In this document: one piece after another, positions 18,831 through 27,881 of the stretch
How the letters are laid out: each line of letters starts with the position of its first letter
Position numbering within the stretch: the stretch's first letter is position 1
From: Devosiaceae bacterium
Lineage (GTDB): Bacteria > Pseudomonadota > Alphaproteobacteria > Rhizobiales > Devosiaceae
Reading direction: 5' to 3'
Length of the DNA stretch: 64,000 nt
Assembly (NCBI GenBank): GCA_021648375.1
Contig: JAKISW010000002.1
Span: 65,272-129,271 of the forward strand
Notes under the pieces: generated by a model
The model's database searches: none
What the model saw: the letters and a program-made list of their open reading frames with translations, nothing else
Told to the model about the DNA's origin: nothing
Translations under genes and position numbers: made by a program

Positions 18831-18867
18831 AAAACAGGCGGGGCCTTTTATCAGCCCCGCCTGTTTT
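18831..18867 (-). terminator. Intrinsic terminator between dnaK and dnaJ
   Basis: Arms AAAACAGGCGGGGC (18831-18844) and GCCCCGCCTGTTTT (18854-18867) are perfect 14-bp complements with a 9-base loop. On the minus strand the GC-rich stem is followed by TTTTGC and then another T-run, placed just after the dnaK stop (18876). It would limit read-through from dnaK into dnaJ. The symmetry would also stop transcription from the other side. Confidence 0.85.
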
Positions 18868-18875
18868 TAACTCAG

Positions 18876-20789
18876 TTAAGCGGATTTTTTGTCGTCGTCA
18901 TCGCCGACTTCTTCGAAGTCCACATCAACCACATCATCATCTTCTGGCTCATCAGAGGCTTCTGCTGCAGCTTCTGCATCTTCCTGGGAAGCTTTATACA
19001 TGGCTTCTCCAAGTTTTAGAGAGGCCTGAGACAAAGTGTTGGTTTTCTCAACGATATCATCGACATTTTCACCCTCAAGGGCGCTTTTTAAATCCTCGAT
19101 TGCCGCCTCGATTGCCGCACCGTCTTCATCGGCAACCTTGTCCCCATATTCCGCCATTGATTTTTCGCTCGAATGGACCAGGGATTCAGCGCTATTTCTC
19201 GCTTCAACAGTTTCGCGACGTTTTTTATCATCATCCGCATTGGCTTCGGCTTCTTCCACCATACGCTCGATATCGGCATCTGAAAGTCCGCCTGAGGCCT
19301 GAATGCGAATCTGTTGCTCTTTGCCGGTGCCTAAGTCTTTTGCGGAGACATTGACAATGCCGTTGGCATCAATATCAAACGTCACCTCGATTTGAGGTAC
19401 TCCACGTGGAGACGGAGGAATTCCGGTTAGATCAAACCGACCCAGATTTTTATTGTCAGACGACATTTCGCGCTCGCCCTGAGCCACATTAATGGTCACG
19501 GCAGACTGATTGTCCTCTGCTGTCGAAAAAGTCTGAGACTTTTTGGTGGGAATTGTTGTGTTGCGATCAATCAACCTTGTGAACACGCCACCAAGGGTTT
19601 CGATGCCAAGCGACAACGGGGTTACATCAAGCAGCAATACGTCCTTGACGTCTCCCTGCAAAACACCGGCCTGAATGGCAGCACCCATGGCCACAACTTC
19701 ATCCGGATTAACGCCTTTGTTTGGCTCTTTACCAAAAAATTCGCTGACGACTTCTTGAATGCGAGGCATTCTTGTCATTCCGCCAACCAGTACAACTTCG
19801 TCAATTTCTCCAGCACTGATACCCGCATCTTTCATGGCCGCTTTTAGCGGTTTGATGGTGCGTTTGACTAGTTCGTCGACCAGTTGTTCAAATTTTGCCC
19901 GGGTCAGTTTAAGCTGCATATGCTTGGGACCAGAGGCATCAGCAGTGATAAAGGGCAGGTTGACTTCGGTCTGGGTTGAAGATGACAGCTCAATTTTGGC
20001 TTTTTCCGCAGCTTCTTTTAAGCGTTGCAAAGCCATTTTGTCGCCGCGAAGGTCAATTCCCTGTTCTTTTTTGAACTCATCGGCCAGATATCCAACCAAA
20101 AGATTATCAAAATCTTCTCCACCAAGAAAAGTATCGCCATTGGTGGATTTAACTTCAAATACCCCATCGCCAATTTCCAGAATTGAAATATCAAAGGTTC
20201 CCCCACCAAGGTCATAAACCGCGATGGTGCCGGAATTTCCCTTATCAAGACCATAGGCAAGTGCTGCCGCTGTTGGCTCGTTGATAATCCGTAAAACTTC
20301 CAGACCGGCAATTTTGCCCGCATCTTTTGTTGCCTGGCGCTGACTGTCATTAAAATATGCGGGAACCGTAATAACCGCCTGAGTGACATCTTCACCCAAA
20401 AAGGCTTCTGCGGTTTCTTTCATTTTAGTCAGGATCATGGCCGAAACTTCGGCAGGGGACATGGCTTTTTTGTCAACTTCCACCCAGGCATCGCCATTGT
20501 CGCCTTTGACGATTTTGAACGGAACCAGTTTTTTATCCTTGGTGACCAATGGATCATTAAAGCGACGCCCGATCAGACGTTTGAAAGCATAAAGCGTGCC
20601 TTCAGGGTTTGTTACAGCCTGGCGTTTGGCCGGCTGGCCCACCAGACGTTCCCCTTCAGGAGTAAAAGCCACCATGGAGGGCGTTGTGCGTGCGCCCTCG
20701 GCATTTTCTATGACTTTAGGATTTTTACCGTCCATAACGGCAACGCATGAATTGGTTGTACCAAGATCAATACCGATTACTTTTCCCAT
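18876..20789 (-). CDS. dnaK: Chaperone protein DnaK (Hsp70)
   Basis: 637 residues. The ATPase domain begins with [16 protein letters not shown] and contains [15 protein letters not shown] and [14 protein letters not shown]; the conserved linker [16 protein letters not shown] leads into the substrate-binding domain with [18 protein letters not shown]. The tail is acidic and ends [12 protein letters not shown]. Full length, no breaks. An RpoH-type promoter lies 133-162 bp upstream and a terminator directly follows, so dnaK is well equipped as a monocistronic heat-shock gene, with dnaJ downstream. Confidence 0.98.
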   Translation of the reverse strand: MGKVIGIDLGTTNSCVAVMDGKNPKVIENAEGARTTPSMVAFTPEGERLVGQPAKRQAVTNPEGTLYAFKRLIGRRFNDPLVTKDKKLVPFKIVKGDNGDAWVEVDKKAMSPAEVSAMILTKMKETAEAFLGEDVTQAVITVPAYFNDSQRQATKDAGKIAGLEVLRIINEPTAAALAYGLDKGNSGTIAVYDLGGGTFDISILEIGDGVFEVKSTNGDTFLGGEDFDNLLVGYLADEFKKEQGIDLRGDKMALQRLKEAAEKAKIELSSSTQTEVNLPFITADASGPKHMQLKLTRAKFEQLVDELVKRTIKPLKAAMKDAGISAGEIDEVVLVGGMTRMPRIQEVVSEFFGKEPNKGVNPDEVVAMGAAIQAGVLQGDVKDVLLLDVTPLSLGIETLGGVFTRLIDRNTTIPTKKSQTFSTAEDNQSAVTINVAQGEREMSSDNKNLGRFDLTGIPPSPRGVPQIEVTFDIDANGIVNVSAKDLGTGKEQQIRIQASGGLSDADIERMVEEAEANADDDKKRRETVEARNSAESLVHSSEKSMAEYGDKVADEDGAAIEAAIEDLKSALEGENVDDIVEKTNTLSQASLKLGEAMYKASQEDAEAAAEASDEPEDDDVVDVDFEEVGDDDDKKSA

Positions 20790-21093
20790 TATATAGCTAC
20801 CTCTTGTTTAGCAGGCTTTACCTTGGAACCCTTTTTCAGCAATTCCGAGATGCGATTTTTCTTCGCACAAAGCCCCCAATTGGGATTAAAGAATTATACT
20901 CAACTATTGAGCATCGCGGCGTATATAAGCAGGGATTGCTTAGCCTTCAAGCTCTGATATTGAAAAATGGGCTATTCAAGGGCTGGTTTATTGCCTCAAT
21001 TGGGATAATAGAGGTCTGGGTCACAAACTTCATGCCAAAACAGGCACAATATTTTTGCACTAGTGAATGCAATTCTTAAATGGTTGATAGAAT
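20790..21093. other. Intergenic region between divergent dnaK and DUF454 gene
   Basis: 304 bp without a gene. On the minus strand it holds the dnaK heat-shock promoter and an untranslated leader with an AGGTAGC ribosome binding sequence before the ATG. The right part (about 20955-21093) presumably carries the DUF454 promoter; I see no further repeats, and no CIRCE element. Confidence 0.6.
20922..20951 (-). promoter_or_regulatory. RpoH (sigma-32) type promoter of dnaK
   Basis: Read on the minus strand: CTTGAA (20951-20946), 16 bases, then CTTATATA (20929-20922). This matches the alphaproteobacterial heat-shock sigma factor consensus as I know it (CTTGAA, 16-17 bases, CYTATNT) at almost every position. 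The transcription start would fall about 20910-20915, giving a leader near 120 bases before the dnaK ATG at 20789. Confidence 0.75.
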
Positions 21094-21468
21094 ATGAATC
21101 GGTTGAAAAAGGCCCTTTATGTATTTTTAGGAGGGCTTAGCCTGACGCTGGGGCTGGTTGGCATTGTTCTGCCGGTGTTACCAACAACGGTGTTTTTATT
21201 GCTGGCTGCATTTTTCTTTGGTAAAAGTTCTCAACGCCTGCATCACTGGATAACAAACCACAAAAGATTTGGCCCCCCGATCCTTGATTGGCAAAAATAT
21301 GGCGCAGTTTCCAAAATTGCACGTATCAGAGCTGTATCAACCATGGTTGGCCTGCTGCTGATATCCATATTGATATCATTGCCCCTGTCGGTGATTATAA
21401 TTCAAGGGCTGGCAATGGCAGCAGTTTCTCTGTTTTTGCTTACCCGTCCCTTTCCGCCGGATTCATAA
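21094..21468 (+). CDS. DUF454 (YbaN-type) small membrane protein
   Basis: 124 residues with two strong hydrophobic regions: GLSLTLGLVGIVLPVLPTTVFLLLAAFFFG (about 14-43) and two closely spaced segments after residue 80. The middle part has HHWITNHKRFGPPILDWQKYGAV, which is the DUF454 signature pattern. Function is not established. It lies alone between divergent dnaK and convergent grpE; 54 bp separate its stop from that of grpE, and this gap holds a 15-bp tandem duplication (21491-21520). Confidence 0.87.
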   Translation: MNRLKKALYVFLGGLSLTLGLVGIVLPVLPTTVFLLLAAFFFGKSSQRLHHWITNHKRFGPPILDWQKYGAVSKIARIRAVSTMVGLLLISILISLPLSVIIIQGLAMAAVSLFLLTRPFPPDS

Positions 21469-21490
21469 AGTTTGCTGACCTAAAGCCCAA

Positions 21491-21520
21491 ATTTATACTT
21501 CCAAGATTTATACTTCCAAA
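21491..21520. repeat. 15-bp tandem duplication downstream of grpE
   Basis: ATTTATACTTCCAAG (21491-21505) is followed directly by ATTTATACTTCCAAA (21506-21520), identical except for the last base. It lies just beyond the grpE stop codon in the convergent gap. Confidence 0.85.
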
Positions 21521-21522
21521 AT

Positions 21523-22221
21523 TCACGCTTCTTTGTCCACATGGCCGGAAAAATCATCTTCGTCCCTGTGCGCACTGTGTTCTGGGCCAGGTTGGATATC
21601 AGGCTGGTTTTCACTCGTTTGGGGCGCGATTTTTGGACCACCCTTGGAAACACCCACCATGGCCGGGCGCAAAACCCGCTCACCAATTTCAAAACCCATC
21701 TGCACCACCTGCACAACAATTCCGGCAGGGATATCAGGATTTGGTACTTCAAACATTGCCTGATGTTTATGGGGGTTAAATTTTTCCCCTTCGGCCAAAA
21801 TCGGCTTAACACCGTTTTTTTGCATTAAACGCTGCATTTCCCGATCGGTCATTTCAATCCCCTCAATCAGGGATTTTGTTTGTTCATCGGCATTGGTGCG
21901 AAAATCTTCAGGAATAACACTAAGCGCCCGTGAAAGATTGTCGGTGGCATTAAGCATATCGCGGGCAAAATCAGCAATTGCATAGGCTCGCGCATCCCTG
22001 ACTTCACGCTGGGTTCTTTTACGAAGATTTTCCATATCTGCAACGGTGCGTAACAGACGATCTTTCAGTTGGGCATTTTCTTCTTGCGCCGCTACCAGCA
22101 ATTCGGCCATTTCTATGTTTGTTATGCCCATGTCACCGGCTTCACCATCGCTTTGAAGCTCTTGGTCAAAGGCTATATCATCAGGAATGGTGAATTCAGG
22201 TTCGTCTGGTTTGTCGCCCAT
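21523..22221 (-). CDS. grpE: Nucleotide exchange factor GrpE
   Basis: 232 residues. An acidic N-terminal stretch is followed by a long coiled coil ([44 protein letters not shown], about 38-82) and the beta-domain with [47 protein letters not shown]. GrpE releases ADP from DnaK. It is read in the same direction as hrcA, 143 bp downstream, as is standard in alphaproteobacteria, and a possible RpoH promoter lies in that gap. Confidence 0.96.
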   Translation of the reverse strand: MGDKPDEPEFTIPDDIAFDQELQSDGEAGDMGITNIEMAELLVAAQEENAQLKDRLLRTVADMENLRKRTQREVRDARAYAIADFARDMLNATDNLSRALSVIPEDFRTNADEQTKSLIEGIEMTDREMQRLMQKNGVKPILAEGEKFNPHKHQAMFEVPNPDIPAGIVVQVVQMGFEIGERVLRPAMVGVSKGGPKIAPQTSENQPDIQPGPEHSAHRDEDDFSGHVDKEA

Positions 22222-22283
22222 TATTTCCTCAATTTTTTTGATTTCGCCAAATTGGCTGGCGCAACGCAGTTTTTCAGTATTGG

Positions 22284-22313
22284 CATATCGTCCAAATCCG
22301 CGCCAAGTTCAAG
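22284..22313 (-). promoter_or_regulatory. Possible RpoH-type promoter of grpE
   Basis: On the minus strand CTTGAA (22313-22308) is followed by 16 bases and ACGATATG (22291-22284). The -35 is perfect and the spacing equals that of the dnaK promoter; the -10 matches less well. It would start transcription about 55 bp before the grpE ATG (22221), independent of hrcA. Confidence 0.45.
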
Positions 22314-22364
22314 TGCAAAGCCCGTAAGATTTATAATTTGGTATTTATAGGCCCTGATCCCGTT

Positions 22365-23444
22365 TCAGCTTTTCCCCCGTCGGATCATTTCACCAACCAC
22401 ATGGGCGGTATAATCAACCACCGGTACAATTCGTGCATAATTGAGCCGGGTTGGGCCGATTATTCCCAACACGCCAACAATTTTATCATTGTCATCCTTA
22501 TAGGGCGAAAGAATAACCGAAGAACCCGAAAGGGAAAAAAGTTTATTTTCTGATCCGATAAAAATTCTCACCCCTTCAGCATTTTGCGCGCCCTCCAAAA
22601 GGTTCGCCAGCCCGGTTTTGTTTTCAAGCTCATCCAATAGCTCGCGCAATCTTGCCAGATCCTCTGAAGCCATGGCGCTCTCAATCAGGTTGGATCTGCC
22701 CCTGACGATTATTGTGGGTGTGGCGTTGCCATGGGCCTTGCTTAATGTAGCAATCCCCGCTTTGACCAAACGCAGGGAAATTGCATCCAATTCGGCGCGC
22801 TGGCCTTTGTTTAACTCTTCAATATGCTTGCGCGCCTCTAAAATTGTGCGCCCGGCAATATGATGGGACAGATAATTAGATGCTCGCGTTAATGCACCGC
22901 TGTCAAGTCCGGGAGGTAGGGCAACGATGCGGTTTTCCACCAATCCATCTTCGCCCACCAACACGGCCATGGCGGTTTTTTTATCCAGTTGCACAAATTC
23001 CATATGGCGCAAAACCATGTCAGACTTGGCAGCGATAACAACGCCGGCCCCGTGGCTGAGACCTGATAAAAGCTGGCTGGCTTCGGTCAGATAATCTTCC
23101 GGGGTTCCATCCTGAGCCGTATCAGAAATCTGCTTGGAGATCTGTTGCCTCTCCCCCGCATCCATTGCCCCAACCTCCAGCATTGCATCGACAAAAAAAC
23201 GCAATCCCTCTTGCGTTGGTGCTCTACCGGCAGAAACATGGGGGGCCTGAATTAGCCCCAACTCCTCCAGATCAGACATGACATTGCGAACAGAGGCTGG
23301 GGACAGGGACAGGTTTAACATGCGCGAAATCTGTCTGGAACCTACAGGCTCGCCCGTATCCAGATAATTTTCAACGATTTTGGCAAAGATATCCTGAGAG
23401 CGCGCATTCAGCACTTTTAAGAAATCCTGTGATCCAGCGCCCAT
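22365..23444 (-). CDS. hrcA: Heat-inducible transcription repressor HrcA
   Basis: 359 residues. The winged-helix DNA-binding domain (about 10-90) includes FAKIVENYLDTGEPVGSRQISRMLNLSLSPASVRNVMSDLEELGLI and SAGRAPTQEGLRFFVD. The remainder is the GAF-like dimerisation domain, ending GVLGIIGPTRLNYARIVPVVDYTAHVV. HrcA represses groE through CIRCE elements. No CIRCE (TTAGCACTC-N9-GAGTGCTAA) is visible anywhere in this window, so its targets must lie elsewhere, and dnaK here appears RpoH-driven. Confidence 0.96.
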   Translation of the reverse strand: MGAGSQDFLKVLNARSQDIFAKIVENYLDTGEPVGSRQISRMLNLSLSPASVRNVMSDLEELGLIQAPHVSAGRAPTQEGLRFFVDAMLEVGAMDAGERQQISKQISDTAQDGTPEDYLTEASQLLSGLSHGAGVVIAAKSDMVLRHMEFVQLDKKTAMAVLVGEDGLVENRIVALPPGLDSGALTRASNYLSHHIAGRTILEARKHIEELNKGQRAELDAISLRLVKAGIATLSKAHGNATPTIIVRGRSNLIESAMASEDLARLRELLDELENKTGLANLLEGAQNAEGVRIFIGSENKLFSLSGSSVILSPYKDDNDKIVGVLGIIGPTRLNYARIVPVVDYTAHVVGEMIRRGKS

Positions 23445-23601
23445 TCTAATTATCTACCTTTGATTACAAAGCAAAAAACTTTTGCCAAAATTTTGCCGAA
23501 AACCTAGCTACGTCAATATTTAGGGCGTTTTCGCATTTTTATAAAGAACAATTGTCAAACTGCATTTGCCCGCTTGTTCTAAAACCATTGCAGTTGTATT
23601 A

Positions 23602-23613
23602 GGGTCTTGACCC
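23602..23613. repeat. Intergenic dyad GGGTC-N2-GACCC between hrcA and rph
   Basis: Perfect 12-base inverted repeat in the 218-bp gap between divergent hrcA and rph, 50 bp before the rph start. Similar GGTC-N2-GACC dyads occur in two other gaps (1894-1903 and 51658-51669). The TTGACC inside could also serve as a -35 hexamer for rph. Confidence 0.5.
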
Positions 23614-23662
23614 GAGGCAGGCAACGATTTTTGCTCAAGTTTTACTAAAAGAAAGAATATTT

Positions 23663-24394
23663 ATGCGCCCTTCAGGACGAAAAAATGACCAAATGCGTGC
23701 CGTTAAAATTGAACGCCATATAGCGCCCCAGGCCGAAGGATCGTGCCTTATCAGCTTTGGCAATACCAAAGTCTTGTGCACCGCCTCGGTTGAAACTTCT
23801 CTTCCCCCCTGGCGGCGCGGACAGGGATTGGGCTGGGTAACGGCTGAATATGGTATGCTGCCTCGCGCTACCGACAGGCGCACGAGGCGCGAAGCAACCG
23901 CAGGCAAACAAAGCGGCAGAACGCAGGAAATTCAACGCCTGATCGGGCGCTCTTTGAGGGCTGTTATTGATATGCAGGCGCTGGGCGAAAATCAGATCAC
24001 TCTGGATTGTGATGTATTGCAGGCCGATGGTGGCACTAGAACCGCAGCAATTACAGGGGCTTATGTGGCATTGGCAGATGCCTTAAGCTGGATGAAAGCT
24101 CGCGACCTGGTAAAAACTAATCCCCTAAAAACCTCCATTGCCGCGGTTTCCTGCGGAATTTATCGTGGGTCCGAGGTTTTGGATCTTGATTATCCCGAGG
24201 ATAGCGAAGCTGAAACGGATGCGAATTTTGTTATGACCGGGGCTGGAGATTTTGTTGAAATTCAAGGCACAGCCGAACAGACCCCGTTTACAAAAAATCA
24301 ATTGCTGCAATTGATGGAACTTGCCCAAAAAGGCATTGGCGAATTAACTCAAATTCAACAGCAGGCTTTAGATGTTGAAGGCATGCCCTCGTGA
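23663..24394 (+). CDS. rph: Ribonuclease PH
   Basis: 243-residue phosphorolytic 3'-5' exoribonuclease that trims tRNA 3' ends. MRPSGR is the typical N-terminus; the phosphate-binding segment [17 protein letters not shown] and the catalytic [23 protein letters not shown] are intact. The stop codon overlaps the rdgB start, so the two are coupled. The order hrcA, rph, rdgB, hemW is conserved in Hyphomicrobiales. Confidence 0.97.
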   Translation: MRPSGRKNDQMRAVKIERHIAPQAEGSCLISFGNTKVLCTASVETSLPPWRRGQGLGWVTAEYGMLPRATDRRTRREATAGKQSGRTQEIQRLIGRSLRAVIDMQALGENQITLDCDVLQADGGTRTAAITGAYVALADALSWMKARDLVKTNPLKTSIAAVSCGIYRGSEVLDLDYPEDSEAETDANFVMTGAGDFVEIQGTAEQTPFTKNQLLQLMELAQKGIGELTQIQQQALDVEGMPS

Positions 24395-25038
24395 CTGAAT
24401 TGAAACTAAAACTCCCAAAAGGCACAAAATTGCTGATCGCCACCCATAACGGGGGTAAACTGGCTGAATTCAAACAATTATTTGCCCCTTTCGGGCTTGA
24501 TCTTGTTTCAGCCAAAGAGTTGGGATTGGAAGAACCTGAAGAAACCGGTACGACTTTTGAGCAAAACGCCCGCCTTAAGGCCCATACAGCGGCCAGCGCT
24601 TCAGGGTTGATTGCTTTAGCTGACGATAGTGGGCTTTGTGTTGATGCGCTGGATGGCAGACCTGGAGTTTATACGGCGGATTGGGCCGGTGAGCCGCGTG
24701 ATTTCAACAAGGCAATGCAAAAGGTTGAGGATGAACTTATTGCTGTTGGGGTCACTAATTCCACTCAGCGCAGGGGCGCTTTTTTTGCCACCCTTTGTCT
24801 GGCGCTTCCCAACGGCAGTGATAAGATTTTTGTCGGTGAAGCCAAGGGCGAAATGGTCTGGCCACCAAGGGGCGATCTGGGTTTTGGATTTGATCCGACC
24901 TTTATGCCGGATGGATTTGATATCACGTTTGGTCAGATGAGCGCTGATAAAAAGCATTCATGGCAAAAAGGAAAACCCGGACTTTCCCATCGGGCGCGGG
25001 CTTTTGCAAAATTGGTTGAGGATTGCTGTGATTTCTGA
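24391..25038 (+). CDS. rdgB: dITP/XTP pyrophosphatase (RdgB/HAM1)
   Basis: 215 residues. House-cleaning enzyme hydrolysing dITP, ITP and XTP to monophosphates. Nucleotide-binding [15 protein letters not shown], the [26 protein letters not shown] metal and catalytic region, and [12 protein letters not shown] followed by SHRARAF are the complete HAM1 signature. Begins at GTG 24391 overlapping the rph stop; its end overlaps hemW by 11 bp. Confidence 0.96.
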   Translation: MTELKLKLPKGTKLLIATHNGGKLAEFKQLFAPFGLDLVSAKELGLEEPEETGTTFEQNARLKAHTAASASGLIALADDSGLCVDALDGRPGVYTADWAGEPRDFNKAMQKVEDELIAVGVTNSTQRRGAFFATLCLALPNGSDKIFVGEAKGEMVWPPRGDLGFGFDPTFMPDGFDITFGQMSADKKHSWQKGKPGLSHRARAFAKLVEDCCDF

Positions 25039-26188
25039 ACGCTCAAATGGATTGTTTGGAATATATGTGCACTGGCCGTTTTGCGCTGCCAAGTGCCCCT
25101 ATTGCGATTTTAATTCCCACGTTGCAAAGACCCCGGTGGATCAGGGTGAATTCGTCAAAGCCTATATAAAAGAGCTGGCCCATTTTGCAGCTCTTACTCC
25201 GGGTCGTAATGTGCAATCGATTTTTTTTGGTGGTGGTACTCCCTCATTGATGGATGCTAAAACGGTTGAAACTATTCTGGAGGCCATCGCTAATCATTGG
25301 TCAATTGATCCGGGTGTGGAAATTACCCTTGAGGCTAACCCGACCAGCGTTGAGGCGGCCCGATTCAAGGATTATAAAAGCGCTGGCATAAATCGGGTTT
25401 CTTTGGGTGTGCAATCCTTAAGAGACGAGCCTTTGGCCAGATTAGGCCGTATGCATAGCGTAACTGAGGCAAAGCTGGCGGTGGGTATTGCCCAGTCAAT
25501 TTTTGATCGTTCAAGTTTTGATTTAATATATGCCCGCCCCAATCAGACTTTGAAAGAGTGGGAAGCAGAGCTTAACGAAGCTCTTTTAATGGCCGTGGGG
25601 CATCTCTCGCTTTATCAGCTTACCATCGAGCAGGGCACCAGATATTTTGATTTGCGGGCAGCAGGAAAACTTCCAATGCCTGATGCTGATCTTTCAGCGG
25701 ATCTTTATTTGATGACTCAGGAAATTACAGCATCTGCCGGCATGCCAGCTTATGAAATTTCCAATCATGCCCGCATTGGTGAGGAGAGCCGCCATAATCT
25801 GATTTATTGGCGCTATGGGGAATATATCGGGGTAGGTCCCGGTGCTCACGGGCGCTTGTTGATCGAGGATATTCGCTACGCCACCTCGACCCATAAACAG
25901 CCCAAAATCTGGGCCGAGCAGGTTATGAAAACCGGCTCAGCACTGGTTTGTAATGATAAGTTGACCTGGGAAGAGGAGGCGGATGAATATCTTTTGATGG
26001 GATTGCGCCTGCGCGAAGGCATCAGCCCGAGCAGGTTTCACCAGCTTTCAGGTCGCTTATTGGATAAGGGACAGATTGGTGAGTTGGACCGGATCGGCTT
26101 TGTTGAAACTCTACCCAATGGCAATTTAAGAGTTACCGATAAGGGCTGGCCGGTGCTCGATGCGGTGGTTGCCGATTTAGCGATGTGA
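25028..26188 (+). CDS. hemW: Heme chaperone HemW (radical SAM, formerly oxygen-independent coproporphyrinogen oxidase-like)
   Basis: 386 residues from a GTG start at 25028, preceded by GAGG with 6-base spacing. The radical SAM cluster is CAAKCPYC, with C19, C23 and C26; FFGGGTPSLM, the LEANPTSVE strand and the LYQLTIEQGTRY segment are HemW hallmarks, and the extra Cys of true HemN is missing. It is thought to insert heme into respiratory proteins. An earlier start at 25004 would lengthen the overlap with rdgB without a ribosome binding site. Convergent with the lipoprotein gene downstream. Confidence 0.94.
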   Translation: MISERSNGLFGIYVHWPFCAAKCPYCDFNSHVAKTPVDQGEFVKAYIKELAHFAALTPGRNVQSIFFGGGTPSLMDAKTVETILEAIANHWSIDPGVEITLEANPTSVEAARFKDYKSAGINRVSLGVQSLRDEPLARLGRMHSVTEAKLAVGIAQSIFDRSSFDLIYARPNQTLKEWEAELNEALLMAVGHLSLYQLTIEQGTRYFDLRAAGKLPMPDADLSADLYLMTQEITASAGMPAYEISNHARIGEESRHNLIYWRYGEYIGVGPGAHGRLLIEDIRYATSTHKQPKIWAEQVMKTGSALVCNDKLTWEEEADEYLLMGLRLREGISPSRFHQLSGRLLDKGQIGELDRIGFVETLPNGNLRVTDKGWPVLDAVVADLAM

Positions 26189-26198
26189 ACTCCAAATG

Positions 26199-26240
26199 AA
26201 GAGCGCTGCCAAGAAAACAACCTTCGGATGAAGCGCTCTT
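26199..26240. repeat. Inverted repeat, possible diverged copy of the structured element family
   Basis: Arms AAGAGCGCT (26199-26207) and AGCGCTCTT (26232-26240) pair perfectly over 9 bp. The sequence GAGCGCTGCCAAGAAAA followed by GCTCTTGCC resembles the rimP array unit (AGAGCGCTGCCAGAAAA, then GCTCTTGCGG), but no clear right outer arm and no standard tail follow. It lies in the 254-bp gap between convergent hemW and the lipoprotein gene. The rest of the gap (26241-26442) contains other imperfect GC-rich inverted repeats near 26285-26320 and no gene that I recognise. Confidence 0.45.
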
Positions 26241-26442
26241 GCCATCCTAAAGCTTTTCAGTCGAGCACCAAGCGAGCGAAGAGCGAGCCGCGGCCTATGC
26301 CGCGCGCCGTCGCAGGCTCAGCTTTGCCAGTAGCTTTTTAAGCGTCACTGGTGAAGCGGTACGAGCCGCGAGACAGATAATACTGATATAGCCAGTGTCC
26401 TGCCTCTAAACATGTGTATTTTGATATTTGTCCCATGCGGTC

Positions 26443-27705
26443 CTACGGAATAAGCGGTTCGTCAATTCGTTGCGATCCGCCAATAACCACCTGTTTCATA
26501 ACCAGCGCATATTGCGATCGGCCATCGCCAAAGAAGCGAAACAGGCCATCGCGTCCGTTAAAGCCGGATGGTCTTGTTAACACATTTTGCGCATAGCGAG
26601 GCTGGCTCTGACTTAAAGTTTGTGAGTTAGACAGCAAAACCGCCGTATAGGAAATTGTCGAAAGCGCATGGGGTGCAGCACTGAACTGGGCTTCATAGGC
26701 GGGTCTTAGTGCTGCAAGTCCAGCTTCATCCACCGCCGGATAAACGGCCCCTACCAAAAACGCTGTCTGGGGAATTTGTAAGTCCCCGGACCAGTCTAAA
26801 GAGCCAATGATTGTTATGTTGTCTTTGTCTAAACCTGCCTCTTCCAGCAAAACCCCAAAGCTTGATGCAGTGGCCCGGTCCGGTAAAAACACGGTGTCGA
26901 TGGCGCCAGAGCTTAAGAATGGCAAAATTTGATCAACTACACCGCGGGCTTCACCTTCGTTGGAAAAGCGATAGATAGCACGAACAGCAATGCCAAGATC
27001 AGCACTGGCCTGTTGAAATGCACCATTTTGAATATTGCCAAATTCCGTATTGGGGATAATGGCCGCAAACGCCTGCTGGCCTTGAGAGCGGGCATAGGCC
27101 AAAGATCTTTTTACTTCGGTTTCCGGCAAGACATTTAAAAGATAAACACCCTGAGATGCAGCACCTGAATTATTTGAAAATCCAATTAATGGAATACCGG
27201 AGGAACGGGCCACGGCTCCGGCGGCCCGAACACTTTCTGCCTTTAGGGGACCAAGAATAATGCTTGCGCCCCCTCTTATTGCTTCGCTGGCCCTTGCGGC
27301 TGCCACGGATGGATTTCCGGCGGTATCCATGATTGTCAGGGTGATGTTGGAGCCGATATTGGGGCTTTGAGCAATAAAGTCCATAGCCAGTTTGGCCGAA
27401 TTGGCCATGGATTGCCCAACGCTTGCCACATCCCCGCTAAGGGGCAACAACATGGCAACGCTAACGGCTCCGGTTCCAAGCACCTGGCCTTCGCCCGGCA
27501 TAACTCCGTCCAGCGGAGCTGGAGCTGGCAGGGTTTGAAATGGATTTGAAACCTGCGGGAAGCCAACACTTGAGCAACCTGTAATTACTGCCAGCAAAAC
27601 CGCACTCATTGTTATTTTTGTCGGTTTAAGGCGTGCAAATCGCGCTATATATGCGCCCAGGACAGATGCCTTTTCTTGGAGTGTTACGTTAATAGAGCTA
27701 TCCAA
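26443..27705 (-). CDS. Penicillin-binding protein activator, LpoA/LppC-like lipoprotein
   Basis: 420 residues. Near residues 33-45 a hydrophobic signal ends in AVITGCSS, a lipobox, so this is probably an outer-membrane or periplasmic lipoprotein. The mature part has the periplasmic-binding-protein type I fold (VSVAMLLPLSGDVASVGQSMANSAKLAMDFI, SIILGPLKAESVRAAGAVARSSGIPLIGFSNN). In gammaproteobacteria LpoA activates PBP1A; the alphaproteobacterial homologues are usually annotated as penicillin-binding protein activators or leucine-binding-like without proof. Start may be internal (Met33). Divergent from rsmI, as in rhizobia. Confidence 0.85.
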   Translation of the reverse strand: MDSSINVTLQEKASVLGAYIARFARLKPTKITMSAVLLAVITGCSSVGFPQVSNPFQTLPAPAPLDGVMPGEGQVLGTGAVSVAMLLPLSGDVASVGQSMANSAKLAMDFIAQSPNIGSNITLTIMDTAGNPSVAAARASEAIRGGASIILGPLKAESVRAAGAVARSSGIPLIGFSNNSGAASQGVYLLNVLPETEVKRSLAYARSQGQQAFAAIIPNTEFGNIQNGAFQQASADLGIAVRAIYRFSNEGEARGVVDQILPFLSSGAIDTVFLPDRATASSFGVLLEEAGLDKDNITIIGSLDWSGDLQIPQTAFLVGAVYPAVDEAGLAALRPAYEAQFSAAPHALSTISYTAVLLSNSQTLSQSQPRYAQNVLTRPSGFNGRDGLFRFFGDGRSQYALVMKQVVIGGSQRIDEPLIP

Positions 27706-27881
27706 CAGAAAGTTCCTTAAATCGGTTCCAGGGTCAGGGCCTATGGTTATAATTAGCTTAATTGGTCTAAATGATGTTCACAAATTTTTGTTCACGGGCA
27801 ACCGATACCCTAACCAAACTATACATTCAACTTATCGATGGTTAAAGCTGTGACTTCCTGTTTCACCAGACAAAAGGAATA

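Noticed and set aside
27776..27793. GTTC...GTTC direct repeat between the lipoprotein gene and rsmI, as a second LexA box
   Set aside because: The spacing is 10 bases, not 7, so it does not fit the LexA operator.
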